A program made the position numbers and the translations under genes. From Laceyella tengchongensis (GTDB lineage Bacteria > Bacillota > Bacilli > Thermoactinomycetales > Thermoactinomycetaceae), in NCBI RefSeq assembly GCF_900182735.1, contig NZ_FXTU01000004.1:124001-188000 (forward strand): DNA of 64,000 nucleotides. The letters are read 5' to 3'. Position 1 is the first letter of the stretch; each line of letters opens with the position of its first letter. Below the pieces are notes generated by a model that worked only from the letters and a program-made list of their open reading frames with translations, ran no database searches and was not told the origin of the DNA. Positions 33,241-39,344 of the stretch are shown here, in pieces.

Positions 33241-34173
33241 GTGAAGGGGATTACTGTTTTCTTGCTGTTTGTTGACGGAGTAGGGTTGGGCGACGATGCG
33301 GAATACAATCCTTGGGTGACCGAGCCGACACCGCATCTCAGAAGCTGGTTGAGCGGATTGCCGCTTAGCCGTGCGGCGGTTGGTACGCATGGAAAAGAAG
33401 TGCGCCTGATCGCGACGGACACCCGGCTTGGGGTCGAGGGATTGCCGCAGAGCGCAACAGGCCAAGCGGCCATTTTTACTGGTAGAAATGCGCCGCAAGC
33501 AATGGGGATGCATATGGCCGGGCTACCGTTTCGCCGGTTGCGCGACTGGGTTCAGGAAGACAACATCTATAAGCAATTTGCCCGCAAAGGTTGGAAAGCT
33601 ACATTTGCCAATAGCTATACGCAGGAATATTTTGAGCGCCCAGCGACCAGACGCGGCTGGATTTCCGTGTCGACCGCGACGATGCTGTCGGCGCAGGTGC
33701 CGGTTCGATACCTACCAGAGTTGTTGCGGGGGGAAGCGGTATATCATGATTTGACCAGGCGCACGTTGAAGGAGCATTTGCCCGAGGTAGACGAGATCAC
33801 GCCCGAAACGGCGGCCGAACATCTCACCCGCTTGGGACGCGACCATGATTTGGTGGTGCATGAGTTTTTCTTGAGTGATCGCGCGGGGCACAAGCATGAT
33901 CCCGAGTTGGTGCGGTGGGTGGTTGAGACATTGGACCGGTTCCTGGGGGCCATGCTTCGGTTGCGCCAACACCAGGATACGATTGTGCTGGTGAGCGACC
34001 ATGGCAACATGGAAGACTTGCGCGTGCGCACCCATACCATGAACCCGGTTCCGACGTTGGTGGTTGGAGATGTCGGGGCGATAGAAGACGGGCAAGTAGC
34101 TGAGTGGAATTTATGCAGTATTGCACCGCTGCTACAGCGGTTGGTGGAACGGCGCCAGAAAGGGGAAATCTAA
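33241..34173 (+). CDS. Alkaline phosphatase-superfamily metalloenzyme
   Basis: This 310-residue protein belongs to the alkaline phosphatase/phosphoglycerate mutase superfamily. The N-terminal metal Asp lies in LFVDGVGLGDD, the nucleophile region reads LPQSATGQAAIFTG (Thr or Ser), and the C-terminal metal ligands lie in FLSDRAGHKHD and LVSDHGNMEDL...HTMNPVP. The superfamily removes or moves phosphate; the exact substrate is unknown, although the family is often annotated as a metalloenzyme or peptidase-like phosphatase. Start choice is awkward: GTG 33241 overlaps the GGAGGTG ribosome site, while the codon at ideal spacing is ATT 33250. The next gene begins 2 bp after the stop. Confidence 0.85.
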   Translation: MKGITVFLLFVDGVGLGDDAEYNPWVTEPTPHLRSWLSGLPLSRAAVGTHGKEVRLIATDTRLGVEGLPQSATGQAAIFTGRNAPQAMGMHMAGLPFRRLRDWVQEDNIYKQFARKGWKATFANSYTQEYFERPATRRGWISVSTATMLSAQVPVRYLPELLRGEAVYHDLTRRTLKEHLPEVDEITPETAAEHLTRLGRDHDLVVHEFFLSDRAGHKHDPELVRWVVETLDRFLGAMLRLRQHQDTIVLVSDHGNMEDLRVRTHTMNPVPTLVVGDVGAIEDGQVAEWNLCSIAPLLQRLVERRQKGEI

Positions 34174-34174
34174 G

Positions 34175-34558
34175 ATGTCGACAAGGTATATTCCACAGAT
34201 TCGGCAGGCAGTCATACCGGAAGACGGAGGATGGGCGGAATTGAGCAACGGAGCGGTGCTGATATTATCCATTCCAGAATGGACGGAATCGAATCAGGCA
34301 CTGACCCGGGAGATGCAGTCCGTCTGGTTGTATGACCGGGGGAATGATGCTTATTTGTATTGTTTCAAATTGGCTGATGGCCAAGAATATGCGATCGCTT
34401 TTGCCAAAGAACATGCCGGGGTGCTGTTGGCGGACGAGCGGACGAAGGAGCCGTTTGCTATGTTGATCACGGCGCAGCCTTTAGCCGCTGAAGAATATTC
34501 CCCTTACTTGCTGATCTCTGACGTAGTGTTGAAAAAACATCCCAAGGCTGGATGGTGA
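34175..34558 (+). CDS. Hypothetical protein (127 aa) coupled to the metalloenzyme gene
   Basis: This small, beta-rich soluble protein (EDGGWAELSNGAVLILSIPEW, FKLADGQEYAIAFAKEHAGVLL, SPYLLISDVVLKKHP) has no recognised family. ATG 34175 begins directly after the stop codon of the preceding gene, with AAAGGGGA upstream, so the two are translationally linked. It ends one base away from the stop of the convergent L,D-transpeptidase gene, with no terminator visible between them. Confidence 0.78.
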   Translation: MSTRYIPQIRQAVIPEDGGWAELSNGAVLILSIPEWTESNQALTREMQSVWLYDRGNDAYLYCFKLADGQEYAIAFAKEHAGVLLADERTKEPFAMLITAQPLAAEEYSPYLLISDVVLKKHPKAGW

Positions 34559-34559
34559 A

Positions 34560-34910
34560 TCAGCGGATGATGACAGTGGTGCCGATCGGGACCATGCGGG
34601 CCAATTCGTTTACATGATGGTTGTACATGCGAATGCAGCCTCTGGAAACTCGTTTGCCGATTGAAGACGGGCGGTTGGTACCGTGAATGCCATAATGGGG
34701 ACGAGACAATCCCAGCCAGTATGTGCCGAAGGGGCTGAGGGGGCCGCCGGGATAACTGTTAGGGTAGGGGACTTTGTTGATGATCCGGTAAGTGCCTTCG
34801 GGGGTGGTGCTGGCCGCCCGGCCGATTGCGATGGGATAAGATCTGATCTGCCTGCCGTTTTGGTACAGGTACAGTCGGAACCGTTTTAATTCAACCACAA
34901 TCAAATACAT
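34560..34910 (-). CDS. L,D-transpeptidase catalytic domain protein (YkuD type)
   Basis: This 116-residue protein is a bare YkuD domain. The catalytic motif is YGIHGTNRPSSIGKRVSRGCIRM, split here as HGTN and SRGCIR with the nucleophile Cys. The N-terminal LYQNGRQIRSYPIAIGR and PYPNSYPGGPLSPFGTYWL are also typical. These enzymes form 3-3 cross-links in peptidoglycan or cut it; in spore formers some act in the forespore. There is no signal peptide, membrane helix or LysM domain, so its site of action is unclear. The ribosome site AAAGGAGTG is buried in a 14-bp hairpin. Confidence 0.88.
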   Translation of the reverse strand: MYLIVVELKRFRLYLYQNGRQIRSYPIAIGRAASTTPEGTYRIINKVPYPNSYPGGPLSPFGTYWLGLSRPHYGIHGTNRPSSIGKRVSRGCIRMYNHHVNELARMVPIGTTVIIR

Positions 34911-34916
34911 AATAAA

Positions 34917-34955
34917 ATCACTCCTTTTCTACAACATACGAAGAAAAGGAGTGAT
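34917..34955 (-). promoter_or_regulatory. 14-bp inverted repeat sequestering the L,D-transpeptidase ribosome site
   Basis: ATCACTCCTTTTCT (34917-34930) and AGAAAAGGAGTGAT (34942-34955) are perfect complements with an 11-base loop. On the minus strand the 3' arm contains the AAAGGAGTG ribosome site and is followed by TTTATT and the start codon. It could be a terminator for the upstream 58-aa gene, a translational lock, or both. Confidence 0.65.
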
Positions 34956-34971
34956 GCATGCACCCATGATT

Positions 34972-35148
34972 TTAGCCATCGTCCATGTTGCAGAGGAAAC
35001 CGTTAATCAACAAGATTTCCTCTTCCCGTTCATGTTCTTCTCGCAAGCGGTCTAACAATTTTTTATATTCATTTGCGCGCGGCTCCATCGCCAGCACTTT
35101 GATTAGAGCCCGAATGACGATACCTCGCTCTCTGGGGGATAAGTACAT
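34972..35148 (-). CDS. Small charged hypothetical protein (58 aa)
   Basis: Translation gives MYLSPRERGIVIRALIKV, a strongly charged helix rich in Glu and Arg (EPRANEYKKLLDRLREEHER), then EEEILLINGFLCNMDDG. ATG 35148 is preceded by AGGAGG at 8 bases. It has no membrane span and is not recognised. The gene lies 60 bp upstream of the L,D-transpeptidase on the same strand and probably shares its transcript, with the 14-bp inverted repeat between them. Confidence 0.72.
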   Translation of the reverse strand: MYLSPRERGIVIRALIKVLAMEPRANEYKKLLDRLREEHEREEEILLINGFLCNMDDG

Positions 35149-35264
35149 CGTTCAGCCTCCTGCGGTGAAGGATGTGCGAATGGGGCGAATCCGGCGAATC
35201 CGATTACCCTAATGTCTTATCCTTCCCGTTTCAAATGGTTTTAGACATTCGGGACTAGAAAGCA

Positions 35265-35747
35265 TCAATATAGATCAAACATATTGACGTTGTAATGCAA
35301 TTCCTTTAAATACTCGAAGAGTTGGGAACGATGATGGGACAGATGGGTCAGGATTTCGATCAGCCATTTGGAATAGGCGATGCCTTCCTGGCTGTAAAAT
35401 GGTTTGCCCGTTTTGTGGACAAAGTCCTCGACGGTTAAGGCCGCCATGTACGATTTTAGGCGGTCTGCGCCGGAGTGCAAGAGGTTCAGTAGCTCCGTCG
35501 CATTGTCGGTGAACAGTTCCTTTTCCAGTTTACGTATGGAGATTTCGTCTTGTTCCTGAATAATGGCTAAATCGACAGTGGGGATTTGGACGAGATGATT
35601 GACAACTTCAAGGAGAGTGCGCATCGCGGATTGCGGTTGGTAATGCCAATCCTTGTCTTCGATTTTTTCAATCAATGCGGCAGTGGTGCGAACCATCAAA
35701 TCCAACTCTTCAAAGAGGTGTTGCCTGATTTGGCAAATGGCGGTCAA
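35265..35747 (-). CDS. DinB-like protein 2
   Basis: This 160-residue helical protein has the DinB/YfiT layout: an early HLFEELDLMVRTT helix, LLEVVNHLVQIP with one metal His, and LTHLSHHRSQLFEYLKEL with the C-terminal His group. It is only distantly similar to the DinB protein at 17678. The function is unknown. It starts at TTG 35747 with AAAGGATGAGGAG just upstream; the next in-frame Met would remove the first helix. Confidence 0.8.
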   Translation of the reverse strand: MTAICQIRQHLFEELDLMVRTTAALIEKIEDKDWHYQPQSAMRTLLEVVNHLVQIPTVDLAIIQEQDEISIRKLEKELFTDNATELLNLLHSGADRLKSYMAALTVEDFVHKTGKPFYSQEGIAYSKWLIEILTHLSHHRSQLFEYLKELHYNVNMFDLY

Positions 35748-35985
35748 TGCTCCTCATCCTTTCTGTTGTGTATTGGAAATGGCAAAACGGTTAATCGGAT
35801 TAATTCTCTACTAGGAGCATGAAACCCTTTGAAAGCAAACGGCTGAAGTGACATTAATTAACAATGAAGAGGGGATGGGTGTGTCCTTCTTGCTGTGGTA
35901 AAATACAGGGCAGGAGTGAGATCATTTTTGCCTAAAATAACTGTTGCAGTTCATAAAGAGATGTGTTAAGTTAATGATTGTGACA
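35748..35985. other. Intergenic region upstream of the speD leader
   Basis: No supported gene. A weak promoter, TTGCAG (35944) and TAAGTT (35967) at 17 bp, could start transcription just before the structured leader. Confidence 0.35.
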
Positions 35986-36110
35986 TTGAGCTAGTAGGAT
36001 CCAGGATTCACTTAAAGGGTTGGGACCTCACTGGACTAACCTTCCCCCGTGGTGAACAAGCAGATCCTAGCGGAATTTGGCTCACACCAACTTTTTGCTA
36101 GGAAGGGGGC
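35986..36110 (+). ncRNA. Structured 5' leader of speD, candidate RNA switch
   Basis: Nested complementary pairs are visible: TGAGC (35987) with GCTCA (36080); GCTA(GTA)GGATC (35990) with GATCCTAGC (36063); TTCAC with GTGAA; and AAGG(G)TT with AACCTT. CCTAGC (36066) can instead pair with GCTAGG (36097), which overlaps the speD ribosome site GGAAGGGGG. The two pairings exclude each other. It does not match any riboswitch class I can recall. Confidence 0.5.
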
Positions 36111-36118
36111 CGAAAGAT

Positions 36119-36529
36119 ATGGAATTTTCTACTTTCGGAAGACATGTAGCGATGGACGCGTGGGGCGTTGACTTTGATCTGATCAATGATGTTGCGTTTT
36201 TGGAGCATCATATGAAAGAAGCTGCTAAAGCATGTGGGGCGACGATTTTGTCTGTACAATCCCAACAATTTGAGCCCCAGGGGGCCACAGTGCTTGTGAT
36301 GCTCTCGGAAAGTCATCTGACGATTCATACCTATCCGGAAAAAGGGTTCGCTGCCCTGGATTGTTACACCTGTGGTCACACTGTTGATCCCATGATCGCC
36401 ATCAAATACATGATCGATGTGCTGAAGCCGACGCAAGCATTTTCGAAAGTGCTTCGCAGAGGTGTAGGGCCGATTGAGGTCATCCAACCAGACGTAGCTA
36501 CGTTGACTAGAGAAGAAGTGACTGTTTGA
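36119..36529 (+). CDS. speD: S-adenosylmethionine decarboxylase proenzyme
   Basis: This 136-residue prokaryotic-type SpeD makes decarboxylated SAM, the aminopropyl donor for spermidine. The proenzyme cleaves itself at LSESHLTIHTYPE, turning Ser65 into the pyruvoyl cofactor. Other family residues are GRHVAMDAWG, ALDCYTCG with the conserved Cys, and DPMIAIKYM. ATG 36119 follows GGAAGGGGG by 9 bases. It is preceded by a roughly 125-nt structured leader and followed by a terminator, so it is transcribed alone. No speE lies in the window. Confidence 0.95.
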   Translation: MEFSTFGRHVAMDAWGVDFDLINDVAFLEHHMKEAAKACGATILSVQSQQFEPQGATVLVMLSESHLTIHTYPEKGFAALDCYTCGHTVDPMIAIKYMIDVLKPTQAFSKVLRRGVGPIEVIQPDVATLTREEVTV

Positions 36530-36547
36530 ACATAGAGAATAGGTGGT

Positions 36548-36588
36548 AGCCGACTGAAGTCTCACGATGGGAGATTTTAGTCGGCTTT
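36548..36588 (+). terminator. Terminator after speD
   Basis: AGCCGACTGAA pairs with TTAGTCGGCT around an internal TCTC/GAGA helix; TTTACTT follows. Confidence 0.65.
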
Positions 36589-36608
36589 ACTTAATTTTGC
36601 GAATGACG

Positions 36609-36636
36609 AAAACCGACTCGCTAGCGAGTCGGTTTT
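36609..36636. terminator. Bidirectional terminator between speD and ptsI
   Basis: AAAACCGACTCGCT and AGCGAGTCGGTTTT form a perfect palindrome flanked by T-runs on both strands, suited to the convergent speD and ptsI. Confidence 0.85.
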
Positions 36637-36650
36637 ATTCGTTTTTATTG

Positions 36651-38354
36651 TTAGGAACGAATCAGTGCGCGGACTTGATCGCCATCTTCCAACTGAAGGG
36701 CTTTGTCCGCCAGCGCTTTGGCTTTGGCGCTGTCGATGAGGCGCACGCGTTGCTTCACTTCTGGAATCGCGGATGCGCTCATGGACAGCTCATGCAATCC
36801 GAGACCGACCAAGATTTCTGTCATGGTTACGTCTCCGGCCAGCTCTCCACACATGCCTACCAAGATGCCCGCTTTATTGGCGGCGTCACAGGTCATTTTG
36901 ACCAAGCGCAGCACCGCGGGATGGGCGGCGTCGTACAGATGGGCCACTTGCTCGTTGCCACGGTCGGCGGCCAAGGTGTACTGAGTCAAGTCATTGGTGC
37001 CGATGCTCATGAAGTCTACTTCTTTCGCCAAGAGATCGGCGGTGACGGCTGCTGCCGGCACTTCGATCATGATGCCGACTTTGATATCGTCGGCGACCTC
37101 TGTCCCTGCACCGGTGAGTTCTTGCCGGCATTCTTCCAGCAAGGCTTTGGCCGCACGGATTTCAGACAGGTTCTCGATCATTGGGAACATGATCCACAAG
37201 TTGCCGTGTACACTTGCCCGCAACAGCGCCTTCAATTGCGTTTTGAAGACGTCTGGGTTGGCTAAGCAATAACGGATGGCGCGGTGGCCGAGGAAAGGAT
37301 TCTCCTCTTTCGGCAAATCAGCATACGGCAGGTCTTTGTCCCCGCCGATATCCAAGGTACGGATCACCACCGGTCGTCCGTTGAAGGCGGAGAGCACTTT
37401 GGCATAAGCTTGGTATTGCTCTTCCTCGGTTGGCCAGTGGTCGCTTTCCAAGTACAAGAATTCGGTGCGGAACAAGCCGACTCCCTCAGCATGGTTTTTG
37501 ACTGCCAGCTCGATGTCATTTAAGCTACCGATGTTGGCGAATGTTTGAATCCGTTTGCCGTCTGCCGTATAGGCATCAGCCGCTGCCTCTTTCAAAGCGG
37601 CTTCCCGCGCTTCTTTTTGGGCGGCGATGAGTTGCCGGGCCTCTTGTTCTTCCGCTTCGCTAGGGTTGAGGATGATCGTTCCTTTATCCCCGTTCACGAT
37701 CAATTTGTCGTCATCTTGAATGTTGTCAATCCATGCGCCCAACCCTAGCACCGCCGGAATGCCCAAGGTGCGAGCCATGATTGCCGCGTGCGCGGTTTTG
37801 CTTCCTTTGGCTGTCACCATGCCGGCGATGCCTTCCGGAAACTGTGCGGTGTCTGATGGGGTTAATTCTTCGGCGACAACCACATCTCCCGCTTTCAACT
37901 GCGAGGGGTCGAACGGCTTTTTGCCAAGCAGGTTCAGCAACAACCGAGAGCCCACATCACGGATGTCGTCGGCACGGGCCTGCATGTATTCGTCATCGAG
38001 CGACGCCATCAACGCGCTCATCTCTTCCGTCACTTCTTGGCAGATCGCTTCTGCGTTTTTTTTCTGGCTATGGATGCGGTTTTCCATTTCACCGGTGAAA
38101 CCGGGGTCGTCCAAAAACGCCAAATGAGCGTCAAACACTTGCGCTTCTTCCTCGCCCATGCGCTCCGCCGCTGTTTGGCGCAAAGTGTTGATTTGCTCTT
38201 TGGTTTGATTGATGGCTTGTTTTAACTTTGCCGTTTCCGCTTGCGTGTCGGCAACCGTTTTCACCGTGACTGTGGGTTGCTCTTTGCGCCACCATACAGC
38301 GGTACCCAGATTGATGCCCGGTGCGGCGCCTACGCCTTGGATGGTTTGGCTCAC
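36651..38354 (-). CDS. ptsI: Phosphoenolpyruvate-protein phosphotransferase (PTS enzyme I)
   Basis: This 567-residue enzyme I passes phosphate from PEP to HPr. Visible parts are the N-terminal HPr-binding domain; the phospho-His loop GSKTAHAAIMARTLGIPAV (active His in TAHAA); and the PEP-binding barrel with EFLYLESDHWPTEEEQ, GGDKDLPY, MFPMIENLSEI, FMSIGTNDLTQYTLAADRGN and the catalytic Cys in GILVGMCGELAGD. GTG 38354 was preferred because AAGGGGG lies 8 bases upstream. An ATG at 38375 overlaps the ptsH stop but has no own site. It forms an operon with ptsH and powers FruA and other PTS permeases. Confidence 0.96.
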   Translation of the reverse strand: MSQTIQGVGAAPGINLGTAVWWRKEQPTVTVKTVADTQAETAKLKQAINQTKEQINTLRQTAAERMGEEEAQVFDAHLAFLDDPGFTGEMENRIHSQKKNAEAICQEVTEEMSALMASLDDEYMQARADDIRDVGSRLLLNLLGKKPFDPSQLKAGDVVVAEELTPSDTAQFPEGIAGMVTAKGSKTAHAAIMARTLGIPAVLGLGAWIDNIQDDDKLIVNGDKGTIILNPSEAEEQEARQLIAAQKEAREAALKEAAADAYTADGKRIQTFANIGSLNDIELAVKNHAEGVGLFRTEFLYLESDHWPTEEEQYQAYAKVLSAFNGRPVVIRTLDIGGDKDLPYADLPKEENPFLGHRAIRYCLANPDVFKTQLKALLRASVHGNLWIMFPMIENLSEIRAAKALLEECRQELTGAGTEVADDIKVGIMIEVPAAAVTADLLAKEVDFMSIGTNDLTQYTLAADRGNEQVAHLYDAAHPAVLRLVKMTCDAANKAGILVGMCGELAGDVTMTEILVGLGLHELSMSASAIPEVKQRVRLIDSAKAKALADKALQLEDGDQVRALIRS

Positions 38355-38374
38355 TGTGGAATCCCCCTTAATCA

Positions 38375-38629
38375 TTACGAAAGCGTTGCGATGATTTCCG
38401 CCAATTTATTGACAGCTGCTTCTGCATCTTCGCCTTCAGCGCGGATCGTAATCTCATCATTTTGTTTGGCAGCCAAGGACATTACGCCGAGCAAACTTTT
38501 AGCGTCTACTTCTTTTCCGTTTTTCACTAATTTGATAACGCTTTTGAATGCGGAAGCCTCTTTCACCAAAAGAGCTGCTGGACGTGCATGCAATCCGCTT
38601 GCGTTGGTAATGGTTACTGTTTTTTCCAT
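38375..38629 (-). CDS. ptsH: Phosphocarrier protein HPr
   Basis: This 84-residue HPr carries both regulatory sites of low-GC Gram-positive HPr. These are the PTS phospho-His in SGLHARPAAL (His14, usually numbered 15) and the HPr-kinase target Ser in DAKSLLGVMSL (Ser45, usually 46), which links it to CcpA. AAAGGA precedes the ATG. It is followed immediately by ptsI. No glcT or ptsG lies upstream; the neighbour is a PTS IIB gene. Confidence 0.96.
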   Translation of the reverse strand: MEKTVTITNASGLHARPAALLVKEASAFKSVIKLVKNGKEVDAKSLLGVMSLAAKQNDEITIRAEGEDAEAAVNKLAEIIATLS

Positions 38630-38764
38630 AGGTCTTCACAAATCCTTTCTTACGGTTTATTTGAATGGGGCGTGCGGCCTTCCCAAGAATGGCTCGCATG
38701 CCTGCCAGAATGGATGATCCCGTTTGGCGGGAAGATCCGCGATGTTTTTTTCATCTTCTGGCGC

Positions 38765-38812
38765 TGTTTGTGACAGTTTAAGGTGTCAGATGAAACAGCG
38801 TTTTTTGTTGTA
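38765..38812. other. Two-stem hairpin between the IIB gene and ptsH
   Basis: CGCTGTTT pairs with AAACAGCG, enclosing TGACA/TGTCA. On the plus strand TTTTTTG follows, as in a terminator, but no plus-strand gene lies upstream. On the minus strand it would sit in a IIB-ptsH transcript as a stable hairpin without a U-run. Confidence 0.5.
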
Positions 38813-38848
38813 CGCTTTCATTTGTCTGTGTGCCAAAGGCGTTATGGT

Positions 38849-39178
38849 TCAAGAGGAGAAAGGAATGGAGGCGAGCGCCATTGCTTGCTCCAACACTTTT
38901 TCGCCGTTCATGGTGGCGAAGGCTACCGGGTTCACCATGGCCAAGGGGATGGCATGGGCATCCGCCTTTTTTTGCAGGTCACGCTTATGATGTCCGATTT
39001 GCGGCTCCAATAAAATCACATCAACCAGCGGCAACTTCGCTTGGCACTCATGGATCCCGACGGCTTCAGCCACTAATGGAACCCCTTTGTCCTGCGCGGC
39101 TTCATTGATTTTTCGACATAGCACGCCGGAAGAGGCGCCCCAACTGCACACAAGCAATAAACGGATGGTGCGACCCAT
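38849..39178 (-). CDS. PTS sugar transporter IIB (lactose/cellobiose type), orphan
   Basis: This 109-residue protein has the IIB-Lac fold pattern: strand IRLLLVCSWGASSGVL with the phospho-Cys at the end of beta-1, VAEAVGIHECQAKL, VDVILLEPQIGHHKRDLQ, and a C-terminal MNGEKVLEQAMAL. It accepts phosphate from a IIA and passes it to sugar in IIC. Neither IIA nor IIC of this family is in the window, so it is an orphan or a signalling subunit. ATG 39178 follows GGAGGG by 8 bases. A sigma-54 promoter lies 80 bases upstream, next to the LevR-like activator gene; ptsH-ptsI follow downstream. Confidence 0.88.
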   Translation of the reverse strand: MGRTIRLLLVCSWGASSGVLCRKINEAAQDKGVPLVAEAVGIHECQAKLPLVDVILLEPQIGHHKRDLQKKADAHAIPLAMVNPVAFATMNGEKVLEQAMALASIPFSS

Positions 39179-39255
39179 CGGTTTGTCCCTCCCCGGTGAC
39201 AGGTTTTTTACTTCAAGATGGAAAAACCGTTTTCGGGGGATGGCACCCATATGAC

Positions 39256-39273
39256 GTGCAATTTTGATGCCAA
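39256..39273 (-). promoter_or_regulatory. Sigma-54 (-24/-12) promoter of the IIB gene
   Basis: On the minus strand TTGGCATCAAAATTGCAC has GG and GC 12 bp apart, matching the sigma-54 consensus TGGCAC-N5-TTGC except for one base. It is about 80 bases before the IIB start. Confidence 0.8.
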
Positions 39274-39309
39274 CCCTCGTAACGGGCGGTAAATGAAGAT
39301 GAACCGGGA

Positions 39310-39336
39310 AAGTGTGCAAAAACAGGTTGCACACTT
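39310..39336. promoter_or_regulatory. Upstream activator palindrome of the sigma-54 promoter
   Basis: AAGTGTGCAA and TTGCACACTT are a perfect 10-bp inverted repeat with a 7-base centre, about 50 bp upstream of the -24 element. A matching half-site, TTTGCACACT, occurs at 41615-41624 in front of the regulator gene. It is the likely binding site of the LevR-like activator. Confidence 0.7.
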
Positions 39337-39344
39337 CGCACGGT

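Noticed and set aside
35868..35941. Possible 23-residue peptide MKRGWVCPSCCGKIQG... upstream of speD
   Set aside because: It has a zinc-ribbon-like CPSC but no ribosome site, and no family match is known to me.
36567..37265. 232-codon plus-strand frame opposite ptsI
   Set aside because: Antisense shadow of the strongly conserved ptsI sequence with low-complexity HFD/GQ-rich composition.
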